A stretch of DNA of 7,125 nt from Fidelibacterota bacterium (lineage in GTDB: Bacteria; Fidelibacterota; Fidelibacteria; Fidelibacterales; Fidelibacteraceae), in the NCBI GenBank assembly GCA_023134755.1, contig JAGLUM010000095.1, positions 1 to 7,125 of the forward strand, in the 5' to 3' direction. Positions 1-6,520 of the stretch are shown piece after piece. Each line of letters opens with the position of its first letter. Within the stretch, counting starts at the first letter, position 1. The notes below the pieces were generated by a model. That model was not told the DNA's origin, did no database searches, and saw only the letters and a list, made by a program, of their open reading frames with translations. The translations under genes were made by a program, and so were the position numbers.

Positions 1-1
1 C

Positions 2-640
2 CATATTGGTGCCTGTGCAATTCTTAGCGACATGATGCTAAATGAAATCATTCCCGAGCCTCTCAAAGAAATGATCGGCAGGATGGCATCACCGCCAACC
101 CGAAATATGGCAACGATTGGTGGCAATCTTTGTAATGCCTCCCCAGCCGCTGATACGCTACCCTATCTTTACGCGGTAAATGCAAAGGTAATATTACAAA
201 ATTTCAACAATACAAGAACAGTTACCATTCAAAAATTTATTACGGGACCGAAAACAACGCTTCTGCAAAAAAATGAAATATTAACAGAGATCATTATTCC
301 CGATAAAAAATTTGATATTAATATTTACAGAAGACTTGGACAGAGAAAAGGTATGAGCTTGACAAAAATTTCTTTCCTTGGCTTGGCGGATATTTCAGAG
401 AACAGGATACACGATATCCGGATCGCCCTTGGCTCCGTTGCGCCAACTATTGTACGTTCCTTTGAGATTGAAAGAAAAATGATCAATAAAAATTTGGATG
501 AAATAAAACAGATAAGTTATGAAATTTCAGATCAATATGATAAATTGATAAAGCCAATAGATGATGCAAGGTCAACAGCAAAATATCGTAAAGAGGTAAG
601 TTTGAACTTGATCAAACATTTTTTGGAGAATTTGGCATAA
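2..640 (+). CDS. FAD-binding subunit of a xanthine dehydrogenase-type molybdenum hydroxylase (5' partial)
   Basis: This is the 3' part of the FAD subunit of a xanthine dehydrogenase / CO dehydrogenase-type molybdenum hydroxylase, which passes electrons from the iron-sulfur subunit to NAD or another acceptor through FAD. The frame is open to the left edge: residues HIGACAILSD precede the first internal ATG at 32, so that ATG is not the true start. The visible 213 residues contain the FAD-loop signature RNMATIGGNLCNASPAAD (roughly visible residues 35-52) and, further on, the C-terminal flavin domain pattern with YRRLGQRKGMSLTK and IRIALGSVAPTIVRS. Family members are usually about 270-290 residues, so some 60-75 N-terminal residues are missing. 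Partner subunits are not in the window and presumably lie upstream; xdhC downstream supports the assignment. Whether the substrate is xanthine, rather than another purine or N-heterocycle, cannot be read from this subunit. Confidence 0.88.
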   Translation, partial: HIGACAILSDMMLNEIIPEPLKEMIGRMASPPTRNMATIGGNLCNASPAADTLPYLYAVNAKVILQNFNNTRTVTIQKFITGPKTTLLQKNEILTEIIIPDKKFDINIYRRLGQRKGMSLTKISFLGLADISENRIHDIRIALGSVAPTIVRSFEIERKMINKNLDEIKQISYEISDQYDKLIKPIDDARSTAKYRKEVSLNLIKHFLENLA

Positions 641-685
641 ATGAGGGAATTCCGCTTCAGCGGATCTCAAAAACAGCAGTTATAA
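641..685 (+). other. 14-codon reading frame abutting the FAD-subunit stop, with a small hairpin
   Basis: The TAA stop of the FAD-subunit gene (638-640) is followed directly by ATG, giving MREFRFSGSQKQQL and a TAA stop at 683-685. GGAG at 625-628 lies 12 bases upstream, farther than ideal. Inside it TCCGC (651-655) pairs with GCGGA (660-664) around a TTCA loop. It could be a tiny leader peptide, the remnant of a lost gene start, or chance. No function is claimed. Confidence 0.15.
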
Positions 686-699
686 AATGAAAAATATAT

Positions 700-704
700 G
701 GAGA
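700..704 (+). promoter_or_regulatory. Ribosome binding site selecting the ATG at 713
   Basis: GGAGA lies 8 bases before the ATG at 713. An in-frame ATG at 698 would overlap this Shine-Dalgarno sequence and has only A/T-rich sequence upstream, so 713 is the better start for the membrane protein gene. Confidence 0.65.
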
Positions 705-712
705 AGAATACT

Positions 713-1336
713 ATGAAGAACAACACAAAACAAATCCAAACAATCTTATTTTTGGGAGCATTATGGGGAATTTGCGAAGCAAGCATCGGACATTTACTAC
801 ATTTTTTACCCTATGGATTTTCAGGAATGTTCATGTTCCCCATTGGATTTTATTTTATGTATAATGCTTACAAACAAACAGAAAAGAAAAATGCAGTATT
901 ATGGGTAGGAATAATAGCCGCTTCCATCAAGTTTGTTGATCTTCTGATGCCCATAAAATCACCTTTGAGCGTGATAAATCCGGCAATATCCATTATTCTC
1001 GAATCACTTATTGTTTTTGCTTTTGTTAAGATATATAACAAAAAGAAAATATTTGTACCTTCTTTTATTTTGGGCCTAAGCTGGATAACTCTTTTCACAC
1101 TTACGCAGGCATTCGTTTTTAAACCCACTATCGGACTTTATTTACACCCTTTGCATGAAATCCTATTCTTTATTTTATTAAACGCACTTGTCAGTGGGCT
1201 TTTAATTACTGTCTATTTGAAAAAAGGGGATATTGCTGTATTAAATCCAGGATTAAGGAAAACATCCTATGTTTTCCCTTTGCTTACTTTGGGCATTGCT
1301 GTCATTTTTGAGCTTGTTAACTCATTAATAATTTAA
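713..1336 (+). CDS. Polytopic membrane protein of unknown function in a molybdenum hydroxylase operon
   Basis: I do not recognise this family with confidence. The 207-residue product (start at 713, chosen for its GGAGA site) is almost entirely hydrophobic, with about six or seven likely membrane segments near residues 10-30, 33-52, 60-80, 88-107, 113-135, 147-169 and 187-205. Polar residues sit in or next to these segments: E22, H27 and H30 in segment 1, D76, N89, E97, and H145/H148/E149 in an HPLHE motif. Such intramembrane His/Glu sets suit binding of a metal, haem or small ligand. Size and topology resemble substrate-binding S components of ECF transporters, but this is only a resemblance. 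It ends one base before the DUF364 gene, so the two are probably translated together. A role in uptake of a purine, or in metal or cofactor handling for the hydroxylase, is inference from position. Confidence 0.8.
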   Translation: MKNNTKQIQTILFLGALWGICEASIGHLLHFLPYGFSGMFMFPIGFYFMYNAYKQTEKKNAVLWVGIIAASIKFVDLLMPIKSPLSVINPAISIILESLIVFAFVKIYNKKKIFVPSFILGLSWITLFTLTQAFVFKPTIGLYLHPLHEILFFILLNALVSGLLITVYLKKGDIAVLNPGLRKTSYVFPLLTLGIAVIFELVNSLII

Positions 1337-1337
1337 T

Positions 1338-2063
1338 ATGAATTTACTTGAAAAATTAATTGCAAAAGTACCGGAAACGTCCGTTGAAGAGGTCATTATT
1401 GGTGTTCATTCTACATTAGTAAAAAGCAGCCAAAATTGTGGTATCGCCAGTACGATCAAATATTGCGGTCCAAAGGAAAATGTTCGGAATGCCGGGAAAC
1501 TGGAAGTATTAAACTTAAAAGAATTGGCAGCATATTCCCTTTCTGACAATTTATTGGAAGCTTCAATTGGAATGGCAGCCATTAATTGCGCGTTTTCTCT
1601 AAAGATTCAGAAATATAAGACAGTTAACGCAAAAGATATTATTCTGGAAAAGGGTAAAAATAAATGTGTGGGTATTATTGGACATTTCCCTTTTTTGGAA
1701 GAACAAAAAGGGGAGTACAAAAACTGCTATATTTTTGAAAAGCAACCACACGAAGGTGATTTGACAGAACACGATATTCCGGAATATCTTCCGAAAGTTG
1801 ATGTTGCCGCTATTACCGCTACATCCATCACGAATCACACGTTTGAAGGGATCTTAAAAAATCTACCCGAAAAAAGCTTCAACCTTGTATTGGGTCCATC
1901 TACTCCGATTTCACCGGTTTTGTTTGATTTTGGGATCGACGCTGTTTCAGGATCTGTGGTGGAAGACTATGATAAAGTAAAGAAATTCGTTTTACAGGCA
2001 ACTCCCACCCGGCATCTTGAAGGTCTGAAAATGATAACTATTTTTAAAGAGGATTATCTGTGA
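1338..2063 (+). CDS. DUF4213/DUF364 protein (putative heavy-metal chelation family)
   Basis: The 241-residue protein matches the two-domain DUF4213-DUF364 architecture. The N-terminal part has GVHSTL (22-27), CGIA (34-37) and the characteristic EASIGMAAINCAF (74-86). The C-terminal Rossmann-like part has VGIIGHFPF (111-119), GDLTEHDIPEYLP (140-152), ITATSITNHTFEGIL (159-173) and LGPSTPISPVLFDFGID (185-201). Structural work on the family led to a suggestion of heavy-metal chelation, but no reaction is established. No signal peptide is visible, so it should be cytoplasmic. No clear Shine-Dalgarno sequence precedes the ATG; the upstream stop is one base away, which suggests translational coupling. 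Its stop overlaps the xdhC start by four bases (GTGA), tying it closely to cofactor maturation. A role in molybdenum or other metal handling is plausible inference. Confidence 0.83.
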   Translation: MNLLEKLIAKVPETSVEEVIIGVHSTLVKSSQNCGIASTIKYCGPKENVRNAGKLEVLNLKELAAYSLSDNLLEASIGMAAINCAFSLKIQKYKTVNAKDIILEKGKNKCVGIIGHFPFLEEQKGEYKNCYIFEKQPHEGDLTEHDIPEYLPKVDVAAITATSITNHTFEGILKNLPEKSFNLVLGPSTPISPVLFDFGIDAVSGSVVEDYDKVKKFVLQATPTRHLEGLKMITIFKEDYL

Positions 2064-2863
2064 AAAACATTTATTCTGAACTTTTAGAATTGGCAGAGGG
2101 GAGCAGCTCTGGCGTTTTAGTAACGGTAGTTGAAAAAGAAGGGTCAGGACCAGCTGCTACGGGGACAAAAATGATCGTTCATCCTGATGGAAAAATATCC
2201 GGAACGGTTGGCGGTGGCACCATTGAAGAACTGGCGATAAAAAAAGCATTAACCCTTATGGTGTCAAATGAAAATGCTACCGAACAATATATTATGAATG
2301 AACCCAATAAAGGGACCAATACCGGAATGCTATGCGGCGGCACAGCCACACTGTTTTTTGAATATTTTGCCCCCAAAAAACACGTCTATATTTTCGGAGC
2401 CGGACATATCGGACAAGCATTGGTTTATCATTTAAGAAAATTAAATTATCATATTACTGTTATTGATGATCGTAAAGATGTTCTTTCACAATTGCAAAGT
2501 GCAGATGAAAAAATTCACTCCCCTTTTGTTGATGCTTTGAATAATAGAAATGTAGTAAAAGATAGTTTTTTTATCATAGCTACTTATCAGCACAAATATG
2601 ACGGAATGGTTTTAAATAAAATTTACAGTTCAGATTGGCAGCCAAAATATATTGGTATGATTTCATCACGGGAAAAGCAAAAGACACTTACAGATAAATT
2701 AAAAAAGATAATTCCTAATGCCAACATGGATATATGTTTTATTCCCATTGGTTTAAATATTGGCGGTGCATCACCACATGAAATAGCAATATCCATTATT
2801 TCTGAAATGCAGGCAATCACTTATAAAAAAAAAGCAAAACATTTACGAGAAAAAAGTGATTAA
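2060..2863 (+). CDS. xdhC: XdhC/CoxI-family molybdenum cofactor maturation protein
   Basis: XdhC proteins bind newly made molybdenum cofactor, support its sulfuration with a cysteine desulfurase partner, and deliver it to xanthine dehydrogenase-type apoenzymes without being part of the final enzyme. The 267-residue product shows both expected domains. The N-terminal XdhC/CoxI domain has GSGPAATGTKMIV (28-40), GTVGGGTIEE (48-57) and MLCGG (90-94) with the conserved Cys92. The C-terminal Rossmann domain has IFGAGHIGQAL (111-121), VIDDR (134-138), YIGMISSREK (197-206) and PIGLNIGGASPHEIAISI (229-246). The start is a GTG whose GTGA overlaps the previous stop, with AAAGAGGA at 2046-2053 as ribosome site. 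The length is normal for the two-domain form. It supports the view that the upstream FAD subunit belongs to a sulfurated molybdenum hydroxylase. No desulfurase gene is visible here. Confidence 0.93.
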   Translation: MKNIYSELLELAEGSSSGVLVTVVEKEGSGPAATGTKMIVHPDGKISGTVGGGTIEELAIKKALTLMVSNENATEQYIMNEPNKGTNTGMLCGGTATLFFEYFAPKKHVYIFGAGHIGQALVYHLRKLNYHITVIDDRKDVLSQLQSADEKIHSPFVDALNNRNVVKDSFFIIATYQHKYDGMVLNKIYSSDWQPKYIGMISSREKQKTLTDKLKKIIPNANMDICFIPIGLNIGGASPHEIAISIISEMQAITYKKKAKHLREKSD

Positions 2864-3329
2864 CATAATCAAAGGAAATAGCAATTCCGGTAAAACGCGT
2901 TACCTGAAGAATCTTTATAAGGAAACGCCCAAGGGTGACGGTGTGCTGTCTTTAAAATATTACGAAAAAGATGAATTTCTTGGTTATAATTTATTTCATT
3001 TAAAAACCGGCAAACAAAAACCATTTATCAGACTAAAAACAAAACTTCCGGAAAATTGGGCAGAGAAATATAAAACAGGTAAATATTCTTTCTCTATGAG
3101 CGGATTTCAATTTGCAGAAGAAATATTGTGCAATATTGATGAAGCACCGGTATATATTGACGAAATTGGTCCTTTGGAAATAATGCAAAGAAAAGGATTT
3201 TATCAAATAGTAAAAAATCTTTTAGATAGAGACATAGAAATTTTCCTGACAGTCAGAGATTCATTATTTGACAAATTGATTGCAACATTTTCGATCACAG
3301 GAAAGACGAAGATAATAATAATAAAATAA
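2856..3329 (+). CDS. Small P-loop NTPase resembling the THEP1 nucleoside-triphosphatase family
   Basis: The 157-residue protein has a Walker A loop GNSNSGKT (residues 7-14) and a Walker B segment VYIDEIGPLE (99-108), the latter typical of THEP1-type NTPases. Between them, DGVLSLKYYEKDEFLGYNL fits the glycine-rich strand pattern of that family, and TVRD (132-135) supplies a likely conserved arginine. THEP1 proteins hydrolyse nucleoside triphosphates in vitro, but their cellular role is poorly known. The start is GTG at 2856, overlapping the end of xdhC by eight bases, which indicates coupled translation. The family is usually somewhat longer (about 170-190 residues), and this copy ends in a short Ile/Lys tail, KTKIIIIK. 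Sitting between xdhC and a PLP enzyme, it may power a cofactor-maturation step or sense nucleotides; that role is inferred. A MobB-like GTPase is a less likely alternative. Confidence 0.8.
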   Translation: MINIIKGNSNSGKTRYLKNLYKETPKGDGVLSLKYYEKDEFLGYNLFHLKTGKQKPFIRLKTKLPENWAEKYKTGKYSFSMSGFQFAEEILCNIDEAPVYIDEIGPLEIMQRKGFYQIVKNLLDRDIEIFLTVRDSLFDKLIATFSITGKTKIIIIK

Positions 3330-3342
3330 ATATGAGGTAAAT

Positions 3343-4803
3343 ATGATTGACTTGACTATTCACGAAAAACAACTAAAAAAAACAATTAAACGCTGTAAAG
3401 AACGAAATATAATATTGCCAACGTTTGCCCAAATGAAAAACCCCGAATTGATCCCGGAACATATTAGAGAAGAACTTGGATCTATCGGTCTTTGGGATAT
3501 TCATCCCCGAAATCTTTTTCGTATTACTTGGAAAAATGAACCTGTTGCTAGGGGTGGAGATTTCCATGGTGCAAATTTCATTGAATTACCTTCAGAAATT
3601 ACCGGTGTAAAAGCACGCATTATTGCCTTAGTGGGAAAATGGTTTCCCACAGGTGCACACAAAGTTGGAGCAACGTACGGATGTATTGCACCGCGTTTGA
3701 TCACAGGACAATTTGACCCCACAAGTCAAAAAGCAGTTTGGCCCTCCACCGGAAACTACTGCCGTGGTGGTGCTTTTAATTCAGCATTACTTGCTTGCGA
3801 ATCAATTGCGATCTTGCCGGAAGAAATGTCAAAAGAGCGCTTTGAGTGGCTTTCTAAAGTTGCCGGCGAAGTGATCGCAACTCCGGGATGTGAAAGTAAT
3901 GTAAAAGAGATTTTTGATAAATGCTGGGAATTGCGCAAGACGCGCGGTGATGACATTATGATCTTTAACCAGTTTGATGAATTTGGCAATTATCTCTGGC
4001 ATTATGATGTTACCGGAAATGCAATATTGGAGATTATGAACAATGTCATGTCGGAAGGTGATAATTTTGCAGGCATTGTATTGAGTTCCGGATCTGCCGG
4101 CACTTTGGGAAGCGGTGTTTTTCTGAAGGAAAAATTTCCCACATTAAAAATGGTAGCTGCTGAAGCTCTGCAATGTCCAACGCTTCTGTATAATGGCTTT
4201 GGCGGGCACAGAATTGAAGGAATCGGCGATAAACATATTCCCTGGATCCACAATGTCAGAGAAACAGATATGGTCATTGATGTGGACGATGAAGCCACGA
4301 TCAGAATGCTGAGATTATTTAATGAAGAAGTTGGTCATGAATATTTGAGTAAACAAGGCGTTAATGAAAACATCATCAGGCAACTTGATCTCTTGGGGGT
4401 TTCATCGATAGGTAATCTTATAGGTGCCATCAAATTTGCTAAATATTACGAACTGACAGAAAAGGACATTGTTACAACAATTTTTACAGATTCAATGGAA
4501 CTATATGGTTCGAGAATCCGGGAATTAAGAGAACAACGCGGAAAATATTCCCATGATAATGCTGTTCAAGATTATGAAATGATGAACAATGTTACCATTG
4601 ATAATATGCTGGAACTTGATTATTACGCGAAAAAAAGAATTCATAATCTAAAATATTATACATGGATAGAACAACAGGCTAAAGATTTGGATGAATTGAA
4701 TGCACAATGGTATGATCATCGGGAATATTGGGCTTCAATTCACAGAATGGCCCCCAAAATTGATGCTTTGATCAATGCGTTTAATGATAGGGTGTTAAAA
4801 TAA
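3343..4803 (+). CDS. Fold-type II PLP-dependent enzyme (cysteine synthase/lyase-like) with long C-terminal extension
   Basis: This 486-residue protein belongs to the fold-type II PLP enzymes (cysteine synthase, cystathionine beta-synthase, ammonia-lyases). Visible hallmarks, in order: Schiff-base lysine K107 in FPTGAHKVGA; substrate-loop STGN at 135-138; QFDEFGNYLWHYDVTG (210-225), the counterpart of the QF-N-H-TG segment of cysteine synthases; phosphate-binding loop SSGSAGTLGSG (248-258); GIGDKHIPWIHN (293-304); GVSSIGNLIGAIKFA (352-366). The core spans roughly residues 60-390. Upstream lies an N-terminal segment and downstream about 95 extra residues rich in Tyr, Trp and charge. Cysteine synthases are about 310 residues, so this is a long, divergent subfamily whose substrate I cannot name. 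GAGGT at 3334-3338 precedes the ATG, and the gene ends in tandem TAA stops. The operon suggests a role in purine-derived amino-acid breakdown or in sulfur supply; both are inference. Confidence 0.87.
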   Translation: MIDLTIHEKQLKKTIKRCKERNIILPTFAQMKNPELIPEHIREELGSIGLWDIHPRNLFRITWKNEPVARGGDFHGANFIELPSEITGVKARIIALVGKWFPTGAHKVGATYGCIAPRLITGQFDPTSQKAVWPSTGNYCRGGAFNSALLACESIAILPEEMSKERFEWLSKVAGEVIATPGCESNVKEIFDKCWELRKTRGDDIMIFNQFDEFGNYLWHYDVTGNAILEIMNNVMSEGDNFAGIVLSSGSAGTLGSGVFLKEKFPTLKMVAAEALQCPTLLYNGFGGHRIEGIGDKHIPWIHNVRETDMVIDVDDEATIRMLRLFNEEVGHEYLSKQGVNENIIRQLDLLGVSSIGNLIGAIKFAKYYELTEKDIVTTIFTDSMELYGSRIRELREQRGKYSHDNAVQDYEMMNNVTIDNMLELDYYAKKRIHNLKYYTWIEQQAKDLDELNAQWYDHREYWASIHRMAPKIDALINAFNDRVLK

Positions 4804-4843
4804 TAAGGACAGCTGTAAAATTAAGGTCAATTCGGGAGTAAGT

Positions 4844-6259
4844 ATGAAATCATCAATACTAATTAAAAATCCGCTGCTCTGCTGTCGCATGAAAGAAGAT
4901 ATAAATTCAAACGATGTTCTTGATACTTTTTCAGGCGGCCACATTTACATAGAAGACAATAAAATAATTTCTGCAGGTCCGGAAATTTTCCACGGCTCTG
5001 CAGATAAAATAATTGATGCAAGCCGAATGCTGGTATTGCCCGGTTTTATCAACACACACCATCATTTTTTTCAAACACTTACTCGAAACATTTTTGCCAC
5101 CCAGAAATCAGAACTCTTTGACTGGTTAGTTACCCATTATGAAATATGGCGCGGGAACAGTCAAGAAGCCTTTTACATCAGCGCAAAAGTCGCAATAGCT
5201 GAATTACTAAAATCGGGTTGTACAACCACGTCTGATCATCTTTACTTATTTCCCAACCATACAGAGTCAACATTGATCGATAGCGAAATTCTTGCCGCGC
5301 AAGAACTTGGCATACGTTTTCAACCAACGCGCGGCTTCATGTCCCTAAGTAAAAAAGATGGAGGACTTCCTCCTGTTGATGTGGTCCAAACAGAGGAAGA
5401 GATTTTTCATGATATTGACAGATTAGTTGAAAAATATCATGATGATTCCTTTGGTTCTATGCTGAAGATATCCCTGGCCCCCTGTTCCCCGTTTTCTGTA
5501 TCACAGGAATCGATGCGCAGAACGGTTAACGTTGCAGAAAAATACAACTTGCAGATCCACACACATCTTGCAGAAACCAAAGATGAAGAATCCTTCTGTA
5601 TTGAAAAATTCAATCAACGGCCATTTGAATTTATGAGATCTCTTGGATGGATAACAAAAAATGCATGGTTTGCACATACTGTTTTTCTGAATGATGAAGA
5701 AATCAAGGAGGCCGGTAAAGCAAAGATCGGAATATCTCATTGCCCTACTTCCAATATGCGTCTCGGTTCGGGAATTGCCCGCATCAAAGAACTTCTCGAG
5801 ATCGGTGTAAGTGTTAGTCTGGCAGTTGACGGTTCCGCATCCAATGATTCTTCTAATATGTTAATGGAAATACGAAACGCTATGCTGATCTCCAGATTAC
5901 GAGAACCGGAATTCTGGTTGAACACCGAAGAAGTTTTGTGGATGGCAACAGCCGGAGGCGCAAAAGCCCTGGGGCGAAATGATATTGGACAAATACAAAC
6001 AGGGAAATGTGCTGACATTACTATGATATCAATGGACAAATTGGAATATTCAGGAGCACAGCATGATCCTGCCGCAGCGATTGTTTTTAATGTAGCTATG
6101 AGTCCCGTTGATCATGTAATTGTCAATGGAAAAATTATTATAGAAAATAGTATTTTATCTGATCTTGATGAGCTGGAACTAGTAAAAAGGCATCAGCGGA
6201 TATCTGCTGATCTGATCGAAGTTGCGGAGAAGAAATTGCCGCAGCGTTTAAGAAGATAG
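4844..6259 (+). CDS. 8-oxoguanine deaminase (amidohydrolase superfamily)
   Basis: This 471-residue amidohydrolase most likely deaminates 8-oxoguanine to urate and ammonia in the cytoplasm. Metal-site residues are visible: H72 and H74 in PGFINTHHHFFQTLTRN (66-82), H239/H241 with E244 in IHTHLAE, H278 in WFAHTV, and the catalytic D329 in AVDGSASNDSSN. The stretches SGCTTTSDHLYLFPN (124-138), RGFMSLSKKDGGLPP (163-177), LAPCSPFSVS (211-220) and HCPTSNMRLGSGIA (299-312) are typical of the 8-oxoguanine deaminase / hydroxydechloroatrazine aminohydrolase branch, and less like SsnA or ordinary guanine deaminase. Family length is about 450. The start has GGGAG at 4834-4838 with five bases of spacing. 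Linkage to a xanthine dehydrogenase-type enzyme supports a purine substrate. A related purine or triazine-like substrate remains possible without assay. Confidence 0.88.
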   Translation: MKSSILIKNPLLCCRMKEDINSNDVLDTFSGGHIYIEDNKIISAGPEIFHGSADKIIDASRMLVLPGFINTHHHFFQTLTRNIFATQKSELFDWLVTHYEIWRGNSQEAFYISAKVAIAELLKSGCTTTSDHLYLFPNHTESTLIDSEILAAQELGIRFQPTRGFMSLSKKDGGLPPVDVVQTEEEIFHDIDRLVEKYHDDSFGSMLKISLAPCSPFSVSQESMRRTVNVAEKYNLQIHTHLAETKDEESFCIEKFNQRPFEFMRSLGWITKNAWFAHTVFLNDEEIKEAGKAKIGISHCPTSNMRLGSGIARIKELLEIGVSVSLAVDGSASNDSSNMLMEIRNAMLISRLREPEFWLNTEEVLWMATAGGAKALGRNDIGQIQTGKCADITMISMDKLEYSGAQHDPAAAIVFNVAMSPVDHVIVNGKIIIENSILSDLDELELVKRHQRISADLIEVAEKKLPQRLRR

Positions 6260-6277
6260 AAAAAGAGCCACTAGAAT

Positions 6278-6447
6278 TGTCATCTTGAGTGAAGTCCCGA
6301 CATATGCCGGGACGTAGTCGAAAGATCTATTCATGTCAAAGAACAGAAATAACGTCATCCTGAACTTGTTTCAGGATGACGTTCCTATTTTGTGTATTTT
6401 GTTTTTAAACAGGTTAATTCTCTGAAGCTTCGGAGGGCAGGATGACA
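6278..6447. repeat. Composite inverted-repeat cluster built on GTCATCYTG motifs (REP/MITE-like)
   Basis: Four copies of a GTCATC(T/C)TG motif occur in 170 bases: forward at 6279-6287 and 6354-6362, reversed at 6372-6380 and 6438-6446. The outermost copies form 10-base ends, TGTCATCTTG (6278-6287) and CAGGATGACA (6438-6447), inverted with one mismatch. Inside are three palindromes: 6294-6313 (GTCCCG/CGGGAC arms, one mismatch), 6351-6383 (14-base perfect arms) and 6420-6435 (one G-T pair). No coding frame or clear target-site duplication is seen. It resembles dispersed intergenic palindromic repeats or a non-autonomous element; copy number elsewhere is unknown. Confidence 0.7.
6351..6390 (+). 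terminator. Perfect 14-bp hairpin and T-rich tail, possible terminator of the operon
   Basis: AACGTCATCCTGAA (6351-6364) pairs perfectly with TTCAGGATGACGTT (6370-6383) around a five-base CTTGT loop. The following sequence, from CCTATTTT through GTTTTT at about 6406, is T-rich but not an uninterrupted T run. Lying 92 bases after the last stop of the operon, it could end transcription. It is also one unit of the repeat cluster, so termination may be incidental. Confidence 0.4.
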
Positions 6448-6463
6448 CTATTTGTTTTTTTAT

Positions 6464-6481
6464 CGGAACTTTCAGGTTCCG
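6464..6481. repeat. Short inverted repeat upstream of the HtrA-type gene
   Basis: CGGAAC (6464-6469) and GTTCCG (6476-6481) are perfect inverted arms around TTTCAG, ending 39 bases before the protease start. A T run precedes rather than follows it, so it is not an ordinary + strand terminator. It could be an operator or a 5' untranslated hairpin of the protease gene; no known regulator site is recognised. Confidence 0.35.
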
Positions 6482-6520
6482 TGATTCATATATGTACACG
6501 ATTCCAAAAGGAGAATGAAA

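Noticed and set aside
2060..2863. Selenium-dependent hydroxylase factor YqeB instead of XdhC
   Set aside because: The paired GSGPAATGTKMIV, MLCGG and IFGAGHIGQAL motifs are those of two-domain XdhC, and no YqeC-type or selenium-related gene is seen in the window.
4002..4298. Open reading frame of 98 codons on the - strand
   Set aside because: It lies wholly inside the PLP enzyme gene, whose motifs are clear on the + strand; the - strand product shows no recognisable domain.
3343..4803. Identity of the PLP enzyme as YgeX (diaminopropionate ammonia-lyase)
   Set aside because: The sequence around the lysine, the STGN loop and the overall length do not match YgeX, which is about 400 residues with different motifs; only the fold type is shared.
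5737..6039. Open reading frame of 100 codons on the - strand
   Set aside because: It is antisense to the catalytic C-terminal half of the deaminase gene and has no supporting domain or ribosome site.
4844..6259. Identity of the amidohydrolase as SsnA
   Set aside because: The NTHHHFFQTLTRN, YLFPN and AVDGSASND motifs fit the 8-oxoguanine deaminase branch; SsnA carries a different segment around its HxH motif.
6278..6447. CRISPR array from the repeated GTCATCYTG motif
   Set aside because: The motif is only 9-10 bases, occurs in both orientations and has irregular spacing, so it is a palindromic repeat cluster and not an array of direct repeats.
6464..6481. Rho-independent terminator
   Set aside because: The T run lies before the hairpin on the + strand, and on the - strand the hairpin is followed by A residues, so neither direction gives a proper terminator.
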